Notes under the pieces: model-generated
Databases searched by the model: none
Seen by the model: the letters and a program-made list of their open reading frames with translations, nothing else
What the model was told of the DNA's origin: nothing
In this document: piece after piece, positions 24,847-35,100 of the stretch
How positions within the stretch are numbered: position 1 is the first letter of the stretch
Layout: each line of letters opens with the position of its first letter
Source of the DNA: a virus
Length of the DNA: 64,000 nt
Reading direction: 5' to 3' (one strand)
Virus record (IMG/VR): IMGVR_UViG_3300031963_000003
Coordinates: 62,001-126,000 of that record
Program-made: the position numbers and the translations under genes

Positions 24847-26223
24847 ATGTCAGAAAAAAATTTTGGTTTTCTCGGAGCGTCATTTCAACAAACGTTAATT
24901 AAATCAATTGTAGAGGATAAAAAGTACGGTGAACAGATTATTGATGTAATCGAGAGCAAATATTTTGATAATAGTTCTTTTAGATTTATTACCTCCCATA
25001 TCAAAGAGTACTATCAGAAATATGGGAAAATTCCTGATTATCAAAGTTTGTGTCAAACTATAATTCTTGAAATGGGTTCACAAGAAACCGCGAGAATACA
25101 TTTAGATACAATTCACGACATCAAAGAAAATACCGTAGATGACCCAATGGTCAGAGAAGAGGCTTTGAATTTTTGTAAACAACAAAATTTAAAGAAGGAA
25201 CTTAAAATGGTAACAACCATTATTGAAAATGGTAAATTCCAAGAGTATCATAAGATTGAAGGTATTATTCAAAAGGCACTACAAGTCGGATTACCACCTG
25301 AAGAATGTATGGATGTTTTTCACAATATCGACGCCGCTTTAGAAAAAGATAATAGACAACCAATACCAACAGGTATAGAGGGTCTTGACACCGCTTTAAA
25401 AGGTGGTTTGGGTATTGGGGAACTTGGTGTTGTATTAGCACCAACAGGTACGGGTAAAACGACCATATTATCATTATTTGCAAATACTGCTTACTTACAT
25501 GGGTACAATGTTCTTCAAATATTTTTTGAAGACAATCCCGATAACATCAAAAAGAAACATTACACAATTTGGTCAGGAATTGCACCCGATGAACAACCTG
25601 AAAATAAAGATTTTGTAAAAGAAAAGATAAACGAGGTTCAAACTCAAAGTAAAGGAACCTTGGATATTTTAAAGTTACCAAGTGATTCAGTTTCAATATC
25701 TGAGATTAAATCTCGATTGAGAAAAAGAATTTCAGAAGGTAAAAAGATTGACCTTTTAGTTATTGATTATGTCGACTGTATCAGTCCCGAAAAATCTAAT
25801 TTCGGTGAAGAATGGAAAGGTGAAGGTTCAGTAATGAGAAGTTTAGAAGCGATGACAAGTGAATTTGGAATTGTTATATGGACGGCTACTCAGGGTAACA
25901 GAGAATCTATTTCATCTGAAGTTGTAAACAGTGACCAAATGGGTGGGTCAATTAAAAAAGCGCAAATTGCCCACGTAATTTTATCAATAGGTAAAACCAT
26001 AGAACAAAAAGAACATAACTTAGCAACCATGACTTTACTTAAGTCAAGAATTGGTCGTGACGGAATTATTTGGCAGAATTGTAAATTTGACAATAGACTG
26101 TTAGTCATTGATACTGAGTCTCAAACAACACTCCTTGGTCATAAAGAGGAGAAACAAAAAAACGCTGCTGACAGGGTGAGAGAAGCTTTCACCAAAAGAC
26201 AGGAAACTTTAAACAGAAATTAA
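24847..26223 (+). CDS. 41: Replicative DNA helicase (DnaB/T4 gp41-like)
   Basis: This hexameric 5'-3' helicase unwinds the fork ahead of the polymerase. Its 458 aa compare well with T4 gp41 (475). An N-terminal helical domain (residues 1-160) is followed by a RecA-like ATPase core with [20 protein letters not shown], Walker [10 protein letters not shown] (198-206, Lys204) and Walker B LLVIDYVD (303-310, Asp307). The later segments [16 protein letters not shown] and [12 protein letters not shown] correspond to DnaB motifs H3/H4. Its neighbours are the 147-aa protein upstream and nrdB 14 nt downstream. A primase (gp61) is not in the window. Confidence 0.92.
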   Translation: MSEKNFGFLGASFQQTLIKSIVEDKKYGEQIIDVIESKYFDNSSFRFITSHIKEYYQKYGKIPDYQSLCQTIILEMGSQETARIHLDTIHDIKENTVDDPMVREEALNFCKQQNLKKELKMVTTIIENGKFQEYHKIEGIIQKALQVGLPPEECMDVFHNIDAALEKDNRQPIPTGIEGLDTALKGGLGIGELGVVLAPTGTGKTTILSLFANTAYLHGYNVLQIFFEDNPDNIKKKHYTIWSGIAPDEQPENKDFVKEKINEVQTQSKGTLDILKLPSDSVSISEIKSRLRKRISEGKKIDLLVIDYVDCISPEKSNFGEEWKGEGSVMRSLEAMTSEFGIVIWTATQGNRESISSEVVNSDQMGGSIKKAQIAHVILSIGKTIEQKEHNLATMTLLKSRIGRDGIIWQNCKFDNRLLVIDTESQTTLLGHKEEKQKNAADRVREAFTKRQETLNRN

Positions 26224-26237
26224 TAATTATTATCACC

Positions 26238-27215
26238 ATGACAGAGAAGATTTTGAAAGAAAATCCAGGACGTTTTGTCCTTTTTCCAATCGAACACCAC
26301 GACATTTGGAAACTTTACAAACAACAAGAAGCATGTTTTTGGACTGCTGAAGAAATTGATTTAGCTCAAGACATTTATGATTGGGAAAACAAACTAAATG
26401 AAGATGAACAACATTTTGTTAAAAACGTATTAGCATTTTTCGCCGCTTCGGATGGTATTGTAAATGAAAACATTGCAATGAATTTTGTGAATGCGGTACA
26501 ATATACGGAAGCTAAAATGTTTTATGGTTTCCAAATCATGATGGAAAATATTCACAGTGAAACTTATTCTTTGTTGATTGATACATATATCAAGGATAAA
26601 CAAGAACAAGGTAGATTATTTAATGCAATTGACACAATCCCTGCTGTTAAGAAAAAGGCGGAATGGGCGTTAAAGTATATTGAAAAGGGTACCTTCGTTG
26701 AAAGACTTATTGCCTTTGCTGCTGTTGAGGGTATTTTCTTTTCTGGCTCATTCTGTTCTATTTTCTGGCTCAAAAAACGTGGTTTAATGCCGGGTTTAAC
26801 CTTTTCAAATGAGCTTATTTCAAGAGATGAAGGAATGCACTGTGACTTTGCTTGTCATTTGTTTAATCACCATATTGAAAATAAATTAAGTGAGAAGAGA
26901 ATTAAAGACATTATCTGTGGAGCTTTAGAGATTGAAAAAGAATTTATTTTAGAGGCACTACCTGTTAAACTAATTGGTATGAATTCAGATTTGATGTCTC
27001 AATATTTGGAATTTGTGACCGATAGACTATTAATGTCATTAAATTGTTCAAAGGTCTACAATGTTGAAAATCCATTTGATTTCATGCAAAATATTGCTCT
27101 TCAAGGTAAGACTAATTTCTTTGAAAAAAGAGTTGCTGAATATCAAAAAGCTGGTGTGAATAATAACGTTTCCATTGAAGATATGGATACATCATTTGAA
27201 GATATAGATTTTTAA
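26238..27215 (+). CDS. nrdB: Class Ia ribonucleotide reductase, small (radical) subunit
   Basis: NrdB holds the di-iron centre and the tyrosyl radical needed to reduce ribonucleotides to deoxyribonucleotides. All expected residues are visible with family spacing: D72, E103, H106 and radical Y110 (ENIHSETYS), then E164 (AVEGIFF), E198 and H201 (RDEGMHCDF). The run [18 protein letters not shown] and the acidic C-terminal tail ending FEDIDF are more like eukaryotic/Bacteroidota-type R2 than E. coli NrdB; the tail docks on the large subunit. It is 325 aa long. nrdA follows after 7 nt, so the order is nrdB-nrdA, the reverse of most bacterial operons. Confidence 0.95.
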   Translation: MTEKILKENPGRFVLFPIEHHDIWKLYKQQEACFWTAEEIDLAQDIYDWENKLNEDEQHFVKNVLAFFAASDGIVNENIAMNFVNAVQYTEAKMFYGFQIMMENIHSETYSLLIDTYIKDKQEQGRLFNAIDTIPAVKKKAEWALKYIEKGTFVERLIAFAAVEGIFFSGSFCSIFWLKKRGLMPGLTFSNELISRDEGMHCDFACHLFNHHIENKLSEKRIKDIICGALEIEKEFILEALPVKLIGMNSDLMSQYLEFVTDRLLMSLNCSKVYNVENPFDFMQNIALQGKTNFFEKRVAEYQKAGVNNNVSIEDMDTSFEDIDF

Positions 27216-27222
27216 TTAGATT

Positions 27223-29655
27223 ATGAAAGTAAAAAAGAGAGATGGCTCATTGGAAGAAATGAGATATGACAAAATCACCAGAAGAATACAATATTTCTGT
27301 GATGATTTGAATTTAGAATACATTGACCCAACATTAGTGACTCTTAAAGTTACTCAAGGGATTTACGATGGTATATCTACAACTGAGTTGGACACATTAG
27401 CAGCCGAGACGGCTGCGTCTATGGTAACAACACATTCAGACTATGCTAAATTAGCTGGAAGATTGGCGGTGTCAAATCTACATAAAACGACACCAAAAAA
27501 GTTTTCCCAATGTATTAAAGAACTTCACTCATTTATTGAACCAAGAACAGGAAAAGATTCATCTTTAATATCAGATGAGGTTTATCAATTTGTGATTCAA
27601 AACAAAGAATCTTTAGATGGTGCGATTGTTCAAGAGAGAGATTTTGATTTTGATTATTTTGGATTTAAAACTCTTGAACGTTCTTACCTTTTGAAAATCG
27701 GAAGAAGAATCGTTGAAAGACCTCAATATATGTACATGAGAGTTGCTGTTGGTATTTGTAATGGTGACTTAGAAACTGCTTTGAGAATTTATGACGATTT
27801 ATCACAACATTTTTACACTCACGCAACTCCAACTTTGTTTAATGCCGGTACTCGTAGACCACAAATGTCTTCTTGTTTCTTAATTGGTAATAAAGGTGAT
27901 GACATTGATGGTTTGTTTGACACAATTAAAGATGTTGCTAAAATTTCAAAATGGGCTGGTGGTATCGGACTACATGTTCATGATGTTAGAGCCAAGGGTT
28001 CATATATTAAAGGAACAGGTGGTGAATCAGACGGACTACTCCCGATGATGAAAACATACAATGAAGTCGCTCGTTGGATTAATCAGGGTGGTAAAAGAAA
28101 AGGTTCTTTCGCGATTTATCTTGAGCCATGGCACGCAGATGTTTTTGAATTTATTGATTTGAGAAAAAATCACGGTAAAGAAGAATTAAGGGCTCGTGAT
28201 TTATTCTTAGCGATGTGGACACCCAATCTTTTTATGAAAAGAGTTGAGGAAGACGGGGAGTGGTCACTATTTTCACCTGATGAAGCTCCTGGTTTGTCAG
28301 ACGCTTATGATGACCCATTTTCTTTTACTCAAGAATTCACAGAATTGTACGAAAGGTATGAGAAAGAGGGTCGAGCAAGAAAAGTTGTTAAAGCGAGAAA
28401 ATTAATGGACGCAATTTTAACGGCACAAATTGAGACCGGTACCCCATACATGTTGTACAAGGATGCTGCTAATTACAAATCAAACCAAAAGAACTTAGGT
28501 ACAATTAAATCATCTAATTTGTGTACCGAGATTATTGAGTACTCAAGCCCAACAGAACAAGCGGTTTGTAATTTAGCGTCAATCGCATTACCAAAATACA
28601 TCATTAATAAAGAATTTAATCATGAACTACTTTATGATAATGTATATCAAGTTGTGAAAAACCTAAACAACGTTATTGATTTGAATTTTTACCCTACTGA
28701 GGAAACAAAACTTTCAAACATGAAACATAGACCAGTTGGTTTAGGTGTACAAGGATTGGCGGATGTGTTTTGTATGTTAAAATTACCTTTTGAAAGTGAG
28801 GATTCGGACAAATTACAAGTAGAAATATTTGAAACAATTTATTTCGCGGCTCTCACATCGTCTAAAGACTTGGCTGTTGAAAACGGGGCGTACTCTTCAT
28901 TTGAAGGTTCTCCGTTATCTAAAGGTCAATTTCAATACGAGTTATGGGGTAAAACAGACAAGGACACAAGTGGAAGATGGGATTGGAAGTCACTAAGAAA
29001 AGATGTTGTTAAACATGGTGTAAGAAACTCTCTATTAGTTGCTCCTATGCCAACAGCATCTACCGCACAAATTCTTGGTAATAATGAAGCATTTGAACCA
29101 TTTACATCTAACCTTTACTCAAGAAGAACATTAGGAGGTGAATTTATTGTAATCAATAAACATCTCGTAAATGAATTACTTGAAAGAGGATTGTGGTCTG
29201 ACGAATTAAAGAAAAAACTAATCATGGAAAATGGTTCTGTTCAAAACATTCCTGAGGTACCTGTTGATGTGAAAGAAGTTTACAAAACAGTTTGGGAAAT
29301 GTCTCAAAAAAGAATCTTAACCATGGCGGCAAACAGGTCAATTTACATTGACCAATCACAGTCTTTAAATTTATTTATTGACAACGCAAACAAAACCAAA
29401 GTTTTAGCCGCACATCTTTATGGATGGAAACTTGGTTTAAAAACGGGTATGTATTATTTACGAACCAGAGCTGCTGTTGACCCATTAAAGGGTTTAGGAA
29501 TCGACACCTCAACAGCAAAACCCACAGTTGAAGCTAAAGAAGTACAAAATACTTCATACAACCAAAATAATCAAAAAGAAGAAGAAGTCGTGGAGATGTC
29601 AATACCATCAAGACCAACAGATTCTCCTTTTGAATGTGAAGGTTGTGGCTCGTAA
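27223..29655 (+). CDS. nrdA: Class Ia ribonucleotide reductase, large (catalytic) subunit
   Basis: NrdA carries the active site and the allosteric sites. The N-terminal ~85 residues are an ATP-cone (VKKRDGSLEEMRYDKITRRI). MSSCFLIGNKGDDIDGLF holds the first redox cysteine. NLCTEIIEYSSPTEQAVCNL holds the thiyl-radical Cys, the Asn/Glu pair and the second redox Cys. MPTASTAQILGNNEAFEP is the conserved substrate-binding loop. The C-terminus ends in CEGCGS, the CxxC pair that shuttles reducing equivalents. The 810-aa length is normal. With nrdB it supplies dNTPs for phage DNA synthesis. A UUCG-capped terminator follows and closes the replication/nucleotide block. Confidence 0.95.
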   Translation: MKVKKRDGSLEEMRYDKITRRIQYFCDDLNLEYIDPTLVTLKVTQGIYDGISTTELDTLAAETAASMVTTHSDYAKLAGRLAVSNLHKTTPKKFSQCIKELHSFIEPRTGKDSSLISDEVYQFVIQNKESLDGAIVQERDFDFDYFGFKTLERSYLLKIGRRIVERPQYMYMRVAVGICNGDLETALRIYDDLSQHFYTHATPTLFNAGTRRPQMSSCFLIGNKGDDIDGLFDTIKDVAKISKWAGGIGLHVHDVRAKGSYIKGTGGESDGLLPMMKTYNEVARWINQGGKRKGSFAIYLEPWHADVFEFIDLRKNHGKEELRARDLFLAMWTPNLFMKRVEEDGEWSLFSPDEAPGLSDAYDDPFSFTQEFTELYERYEKEGRARKVVKARKLMDAILTAQIETGTPYMLYKDAANYKSNQKNLGTIKSSNLCTEIIEYSSPTEQAVCNLASIALPKYIINKEFNHELLYDNVYQVVKNLNNVIDLNFYPTEETKLSNMKHRPVGLGVQGLADVFCMLKLPFESEDSDKLQVEIFETIYFAALTSSKDLAVENGAYSSFEGSPLSKGQFQYELWGKTDKDTSGRWDWKSLRKDVVKHGVRNSLLVAPMPTASTAQILGNNEAFEPFTSNLYSRRTLGGEFIVINKHLVNELLERGLWSDELKKKLIMENGSVQNIPEVPVDVKEVYKTVWEMSQKRILTMAANRSIYIDQSQSLNLFIDNANKTKVLAAHLYGWKLGLKTGMYYLRTRAAVDPLKGLGIDTSTAKPTVEAKEVQNTSYNQNNQKEEEVVEMSIPSRPTDSPFECEGCGS

Positions 29656-29741
29656 CTGTAGGTGGCTCCATTGATATTTTATAATTAACCATACATCTAC
29701 TTTGTTTGATTATACAGGAGCAAAAAAATCAAACAATATAT

Positions 29742-29768
29742 AATCCCAACTTCGGTTGGGATTTTTTT
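29742..29768 (+). terminator. Rho-independent terminator after nrdA
   Basis: AATCCCAAC (29742-29750) pairs perfectly with GTTGGGATT (29755-29763) around a TTCG tetraloop, followed by a T-tract. Confidence 0.9.
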
Positions 29769-29802
29769 ATTTATTAGTATTTGTTCTTTAGTTATATTTA
29801 TT
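29768..29802 (+). promoter_or_regulatory. Two TATTTATTAGTAT copies upstream of gene 25
   Basis: TATTTATTAGTAT occurs at 29768-29780 and again at 29795-29807. The second copy runs into the ATG of gene 25, with its octamer ending 3 nt before it. The first copy lies in the terminator's T-tract. This is the clearest doublet of the late-type motif. Confidence 0.45.
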
Positions 29803-29805
29803 AGT

Positions 29806-30258
29806 ATGGCGATTACATATGGTATAGATTTTCCATTCAGAATTAGTCCTAAGGGTGATTTTTTGGTTATGACCGAAACCCCTGAGAGAGAGATTCGTGC
29901 AAACTTGATTCACTTGTTATTAACAAGAAAGGGTTCAAGATATTATTTACCTGATTTTGGGACTAGATTATATGAATTTATTTTTGAACCAAATGACGCT
30001 GTAACATGGGGTCAGATAGAAGATGAAATAAGAACTGCGGTGAAATTATACATACCTAATTTAGAAATAAAATCAATTAGAGTTACACCCGCTGACCAAG
30101 ACCCTGAAGAATCTATGAGCCCACAAGAAGATGAGGACTCAAGATTGTTTAGAGTTTCTGATTATTCAACCAAACCATATACCGCAAAAGTTCGAATTGA
30201 CTATGACATAAATAACGAACCTTTTGTTTCGTCCGATTTTATAATTATTAACATATAA
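29806..30258 (+). CDS. 25: Baseplate wedge protein (T4 gp25-like)
   Basis: This protein belongs to the gp25/lysozyme-like wedge family found in all contractile injection systems. Family features: the start YGIDFPFRISPKGDFLVMTE, then EREIRANLIHLLLTRKGSRY and the signature YLPDFGTRLYEFIFEPND. The C-terminal half contains PNLEIKSIRVTPAD and a beta-strand end. It has 150 aa (T4 gp25: 132). It binds the gp6/gp7 wedge core and nucleates sheath assembly. gene 6 follows after 1 nt. It opens a new structural block right after the replication block. Confidence 0.93.
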   Translation: MAITYGIDFPFRISPKGDFLVMTETPEREIRANLIHLLLTRKGSRYYLPDFGTRLYEFIFEPNDAVTWGQIEDEIRTAVKLYIPNLEIKSIRVTPADQDPEESMSPQEDEDSRLFRVSDYSTKPYTAKVRIDYDINNEPFVSSDFIIINI

Positions 30259-30259
30259 T

Positions 30260-32092
30260 ATGGCTAAAAAAATATCATACGCCGTCAGAGACTTTGCGAG
30301 TTTAAGACAGGAACTAGTTAATCTCACAAGGGAATATTATCCCGATTTGATTAAGAATACAAATGACGCATCAATTTATTCTGTTTTATTGGATTTAAAT
30401 GCCGCTGTGACAGACAATTTACATTTTCACATTGATAGGGTTTGGCAAGAGACAATGCTAGATTTTGCACAACAAAGACAATCATTGTATCATATTGCCA
30501 AAACATATGGTATGAGAATACCAGGTAATAGACCATCGGTTTCTTTGTGTGATTTTACAATACAAGTACCTGTTAGAGGAGATAAAGAAGATGAGCGTTA
30601 TTTGGGGACTATAAAATCAGGTGCACAAGTATCGGGTGGGGGACAAGTTTTTGAAACCATCGACGATATTGATTTCTCAAATCCCTTCAATAAAAGAGGT
30701 GAACCAAACAGATTAAAAATCCCAAATTTTGATGGTAATAATAGACTCATATCATACTCAATTGTAAAAAGAGAAGCTGTTGTAAATGGTGTAACAAGAA
30801 TATATAGAAAAGTTATAACAGAAGTTGACCAAAAACCTTTCTTAAAAATATTCTTACCTGAACAAAACATATTAGGGGTGAGTGGAGTAATTCATAAAGA
30901 GGGAACAAACTTTGTAAATAATCCAACTAACTCTGAATTTTTAAGTTCTGAAAATAAATGGTACGAAGTAAAATCATTAATACAAGATAAAGTATTTGTG
31001 CCCGACCCAACATCGGCATCTGATAGTGATAATTTCATATCGGGAACATACGTTCCAGTTACAAATAAATTTATTACAGAATATACTCCCGAAAATTATT
31101 TTTCGGTAACATTTGGTTCTGGTAATGTTAATCCATTGGATAATTTGGACAACTATAACCAAGGTACTTTAAGAGTAAGTCTTGGAACGTATTTGAATAA
31201 CCTATCATTAGGTGCTTTACCGAAATCAAATACAACGTTATTCATAAAATATAGAATTGGAGGAGGTAAGGATAGTAATCTCGGTATTGATATTATTACA
31301 AGTGTAGATAATGTTGAATTTTCTATTAATGGACCTAACTCATCAACGAACACTCAAGTACAAAATTCTTTAACCGTAACCAACGTAACACCAGCTGTTG
31401 GAGGTGCGGACCAACCCACAATTGAAGAAGTTAGAAACATGATAGCATATAACTTCTCTGCACAAAATAGGGCGGTAACTCTTAATGATTATAAATCTTT
31501 AATTGAGACAATGCCATCAACATATGGGGCTCCCGCTAAGGTAAACGTGATGGAAGAAGACAATAAAATAAAAATTAAATTATTGTCATATGATGAGAAT
31601 GGTAATCTTATTGATACTGTTTCAAACACATTAAAAAACAACATTTTATCTTACTTAGCCGAGTACCGAATGGTTAATGACTTTTTAGAAGTTCAAAGCG
31701 GTGAAGTGGTTGATTTCACACTAGAGATTGACGTTGTTATTGATAAAAATGGTAACCAAACAGAGATTGTTAAAACTATTATCGAGGATACTGTTAGTTA
31801 TTTTTCAATTGAAAAAAGAAAAATGGGTGACCCATTATTTGTTGGTGATTTATATAAAACAATAGGTGAAGTAAATGGAGTGGTAAACGCTGTCGATATA
31901 AGAGTTTTCAATAACGTAGGTGGAGAATATTCATCTTCTGAAGTGTTACAATCATATATTGACCCAACCACAAAAGAAATTGCTCAATCCGATATGACTA
32001 TCTATATGAAATCTAACCAAATATATCAAATAAGATTTCCTCAGAAAGATATAAAAGTTAGAGTAAAAACATTAGGAACGACTACATTCTAA
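30260..32092 (+). CDS. 6: Baseplate wedge protein (T4 gp6/baseplate J-like)
   Basis: gp6 forms the ring of the baseplate iris. The N-terminal ~110 residues match the gp6 pattern: YAVRDFASLRQELVNLTREY, ASIYSVLLDLNAAVTDNLHF, HIDRVWQETMLDFAQQRQSL, then AKTYGMRIPGNRPS. Its C-terminal half has the baseplate-J-like segment RAVTLNDYKSLIETMPSTYG and the ending DPLFVGDLYKTIGEVNGVVN. It has 610 aa (T4 gp6: 660). It lies one base after gene 25, the order expected for a wedge operon. Confidence 0.92.
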   Translation: MAKKISYAVRDFASLRQELVNLTREYYPDLIKNTNDASIYSVLLDLNAAVTDNLHFHIDRVWQETMLDFAQQRQSLYHIAKTYGMRIPGNRPSVSLCDFTIQVPVRGDKEDERYLGTIKSGAQVSGGGQVFETIDDIDFSNPFNKRGEPNRLKIPNFDGNNRLISYSIVKREAVVNGVTRIYRKVITEVDQKPFLKIFLPEQNILGVSGVIHKEGTNFVNNPTNSEFLSSENKWYEVKSLIQDKVFVPDPTSASDSDNFISGTYVPVTNKFITEYTPENYFSVTFGSGNVNPLDNLDNYNQGTLRVSLGTYLNNLSLGALPKSNTTLFIKYRIGGGKDSNLGIDIITSVDNVEFSINGPNSSTNTQVQNSLTVTNVTPAVGGADQPTIEEVRNMIAYNFSAQNRAVTLNDYKSLIETMPSTYGAPAKVNVMEEDNKIKIKLLSYDENGNLIDTVSNTLKNNILSYLAEYRMVNDFLEVQSGEVVDFTLEIDVVIDKNGNQTEIVKTIIEDTVSYFSIEKRKMGDPLFVGDLYKTIGEVNGVVNAVDIRVFNNVGGEYSSSEVLQSYIDPTTKEIAQSDMTIYMKSNQIYQIRFPQKDIKVRVKTLGTTTF

Positions 32093-32101
32093 TTTAATTT
32101 T

Positions 32102-32139
32102 TATTTATTTTTCTGGAAATCCATAATTTTCTATTTATA
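32102..32139 (+). promoter_or_regulatory. TATTTATT/TATTTATA pair upstream of the 1374-aa gene
   Basis: The octamer occurs at 32102-32109 and 32132-32139; the second ends 5 nt before the ATG. The 30-bp spacing resembles the 27-bp spacing of the doublet before gene 25. Confidence 0.4.
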
Positions 32140-32144
32140 GAATA

Positions 32145-35100
32145 ATGCAGAAACACAGAATTTCCACAAATATAGGTAAAGACCAAAAAGTTGTTGTCGA
32201 ATTAAAAAACGACTTTGACTTATTGGAAATATTATCCCTTAAATTCACACAGACGGAGGTATACTCCTCAATGTGTGCGGACTATGGTGTTGTTTGTGGA
32301 AGAATCTTTGTAAACAATGGATTCGGTGTTCCAAATGCTAGAGTTTCTATTTTCATTCCAATATCCGAAGAAGATTCAAACGACCCCGTAATTTCTGAGT
32401 TATATCCATTTACCACGGTAGATAGTAAAAATGATGAAGGATATAGATATAATCTTTTACCAAGTCGAAAACAACACGGTGGACACGAACCAACCGGTAC
32501 ATTCCCTGACCAAAAAGATATTTTAACGAGAGAAGAGGTTCTTGAGGTTTATGAAAAATATTACAAATACACTGTAAAAACAAACGATGCTGGTGACTTC
32601 ATGATTTGGGGTGTTCCTGTAGGGACACAAACAATTCATGTTGATGTAGATTTATCTGATATTGGGTGTTTTTCACTTAGACCTGACGATTTTATTAGAC
32701 AAGGTTTAGGTGTTGACAAATTCAAAAATACATATTCGTACAAAGCGTCAAATGATTTAGACACTTTACCTCAAATAGTTTCTTTTAATCAAACTATAGA
32801 AGTTTATCCTTTTTGGGGTAACGAAGATTTATGTGAAATTGGATTAACCAGAACTGATTTTGATTTATCAAGTAAAGGGGTTAAAGTAGAGCCAAAAGCG
32901 TATCTATTAGGTTCAATATATTCGGATAAAGGTAAAAATACAATAAATAAAAATTGTAGACCAAGAGGTGAGATGGGTCGAAAATGTGATTTAACCACAT
33001 TTGATGCTGTTATTGAAATAATAAGGTTTACACCAAATAAAGACAGTAGTGGTCGACCAATACTTGAGAGATACGAAATACAAGAAGATATCGAGGACGA
33101 TGGTTCATTTGTGGTCCCATTACCCATGAACATGGATTTTGTGTACACAAATGAATTTGGTGAAAATGAAACAACAAATGACCCTAACAAAGGAATACCA
33201 ACATCGGCTTGTTATAGATTCAGAATATCAGGTAAAAATGAAACTTTAGGTAGGGTTAGATATGTTGCTAGTTATTTGATACCAAACATTAGGGAGTACA
33301 ATTCCGACGTTGATGGTTCATATGCGTTTTCATTAAATTGGGACGACTACCCAACTTCAGCCACAAGTTCATCAGTAATATTCAATCAGACTTATGGAAG
33401 TTATTATCCTGAGGATTATTTCTATAGATTTACATATAACAAAGTCTACACTGTAACATCTTACATGGGTGGGCATTTTAAAGGTGGTAAAGACAACTTT
33501 TTAGGTATAAAAGATATTGCACCAAAAGCGGAAGAAGATTGCGAATCAAGTGTTGTCACCCCACCAATAAATTATGCGTGGAGAAAGTTTAGTTTTGCAA
33601 TTCTTTTGGCGATTATTATTAATGCGTTCGAAAGAGTCATATATACCGCCTTTGTTGGTGCTGTTCAAATTATCATTGCTCCATTTCAATTAATTTATGA
33701 AAAAGTTAGAATTGGTCCTTGGAATATTTTAGGATGGACTTTTTATTGGGCACCTTTTGACGGGTGGGATGAATCAATTATTGAACCATTACAAGCATTG
33801 GGAACAGTAAGATTAAGTTTAACAATATATCCCGAATGTGAATCTTGTGATGAAATTCAAGTTTTTACGGAAGATTCGTCGACTGACACCGACCCTTCTA
33901 ACATATATCAAAAAGTCGCTAGTGGTACCGCGGTTCGAGACAAACTTACTTTTTTGGTTAATTGTACAACATACACTTTACCACCACCAACTACTGGCAC
34001 AACCACCTATACTTGGAGAGATTGTACTAATAACTCAATTCAATCCCAATCAATACCATTTAGTGGGTCATCAGTTACAGGTGTTTGCGCTAGAGATGGT
34101 TCTATGTCCTACGCTGGTGGAGATGGTGTACCCGTGGTAACAGGAACCTGTGATTCCACGGTGACAGATATTTTTATATGTGACTATGACCCAACTGAAA
34201 GAGAATATTTTTTAAGTGAATCACCCTCAAGTGGTTTAACATCTTATTATTATACGGGTTACACGTATGGACAATCATTATCAACAATTATAAACAATAT
34301 AATAGTAAATCCTAATAGAAATTATTACATAAGGGTTACTTCTTATCTAGCTCATTCAGGTGCACAAACGGCCGATATTACAGCATTAAGTGGATTAACA
34401 ACAGGAAATAGTTATACTTTTCTTTACAGAAACTATACTTGTGGTTCAACAACAGGTGTTTTAGGTAGAGATTTAGCGTCCGCAAATTCGTGGTTACAAT
34501 GGAACGACCCAACAATCCCAAAAGATTATGTTTGGTCGGGATTCACTTACGAAATATACGATTCAAATTACCCGATAACCGGTTCAACAACAAGCTCGTT
34601 TGATTCCACATCTTTACCCGAAGGGTGTTTATCTCAAAATACAATATATGACGATAGTGGTATTGTAAAAATAAGTTACTGTGCAAGCGGTACTACTGCC
34701 GATTATAGTGGAACAACGGCAAACCCTGGTACAAATTGTAATAATTTAAACTTAATGGTAGTTGGACAAGCAGCAGCTAATGACTTGTCCAAAAACCCTT
34801 GTTCGATAAAATGTGACACGAGAAGTGGTTTTTCTGAATTTAGATTTGGTGTTTACACAGTAATTCCCGCGGCTCATACAGACAATAGAGATGTACAATT
34901 TAAATTAATCAGAGAATATGCAAGAAGAAAATTGGTAAATAAAGTTTTCTGCGAAGGTATTGCTAATTATTCCTTTTTTGACAACTGGTTAGCGGGTTCT
35001 CTTTATATGTTCCCTTTCAAAGCTAGAGTGAGATGGGACAATGAAGAAACTTTAGATTTGAACGTCAGAGGGACCAATTACTGTCAAAATTTACTATATT

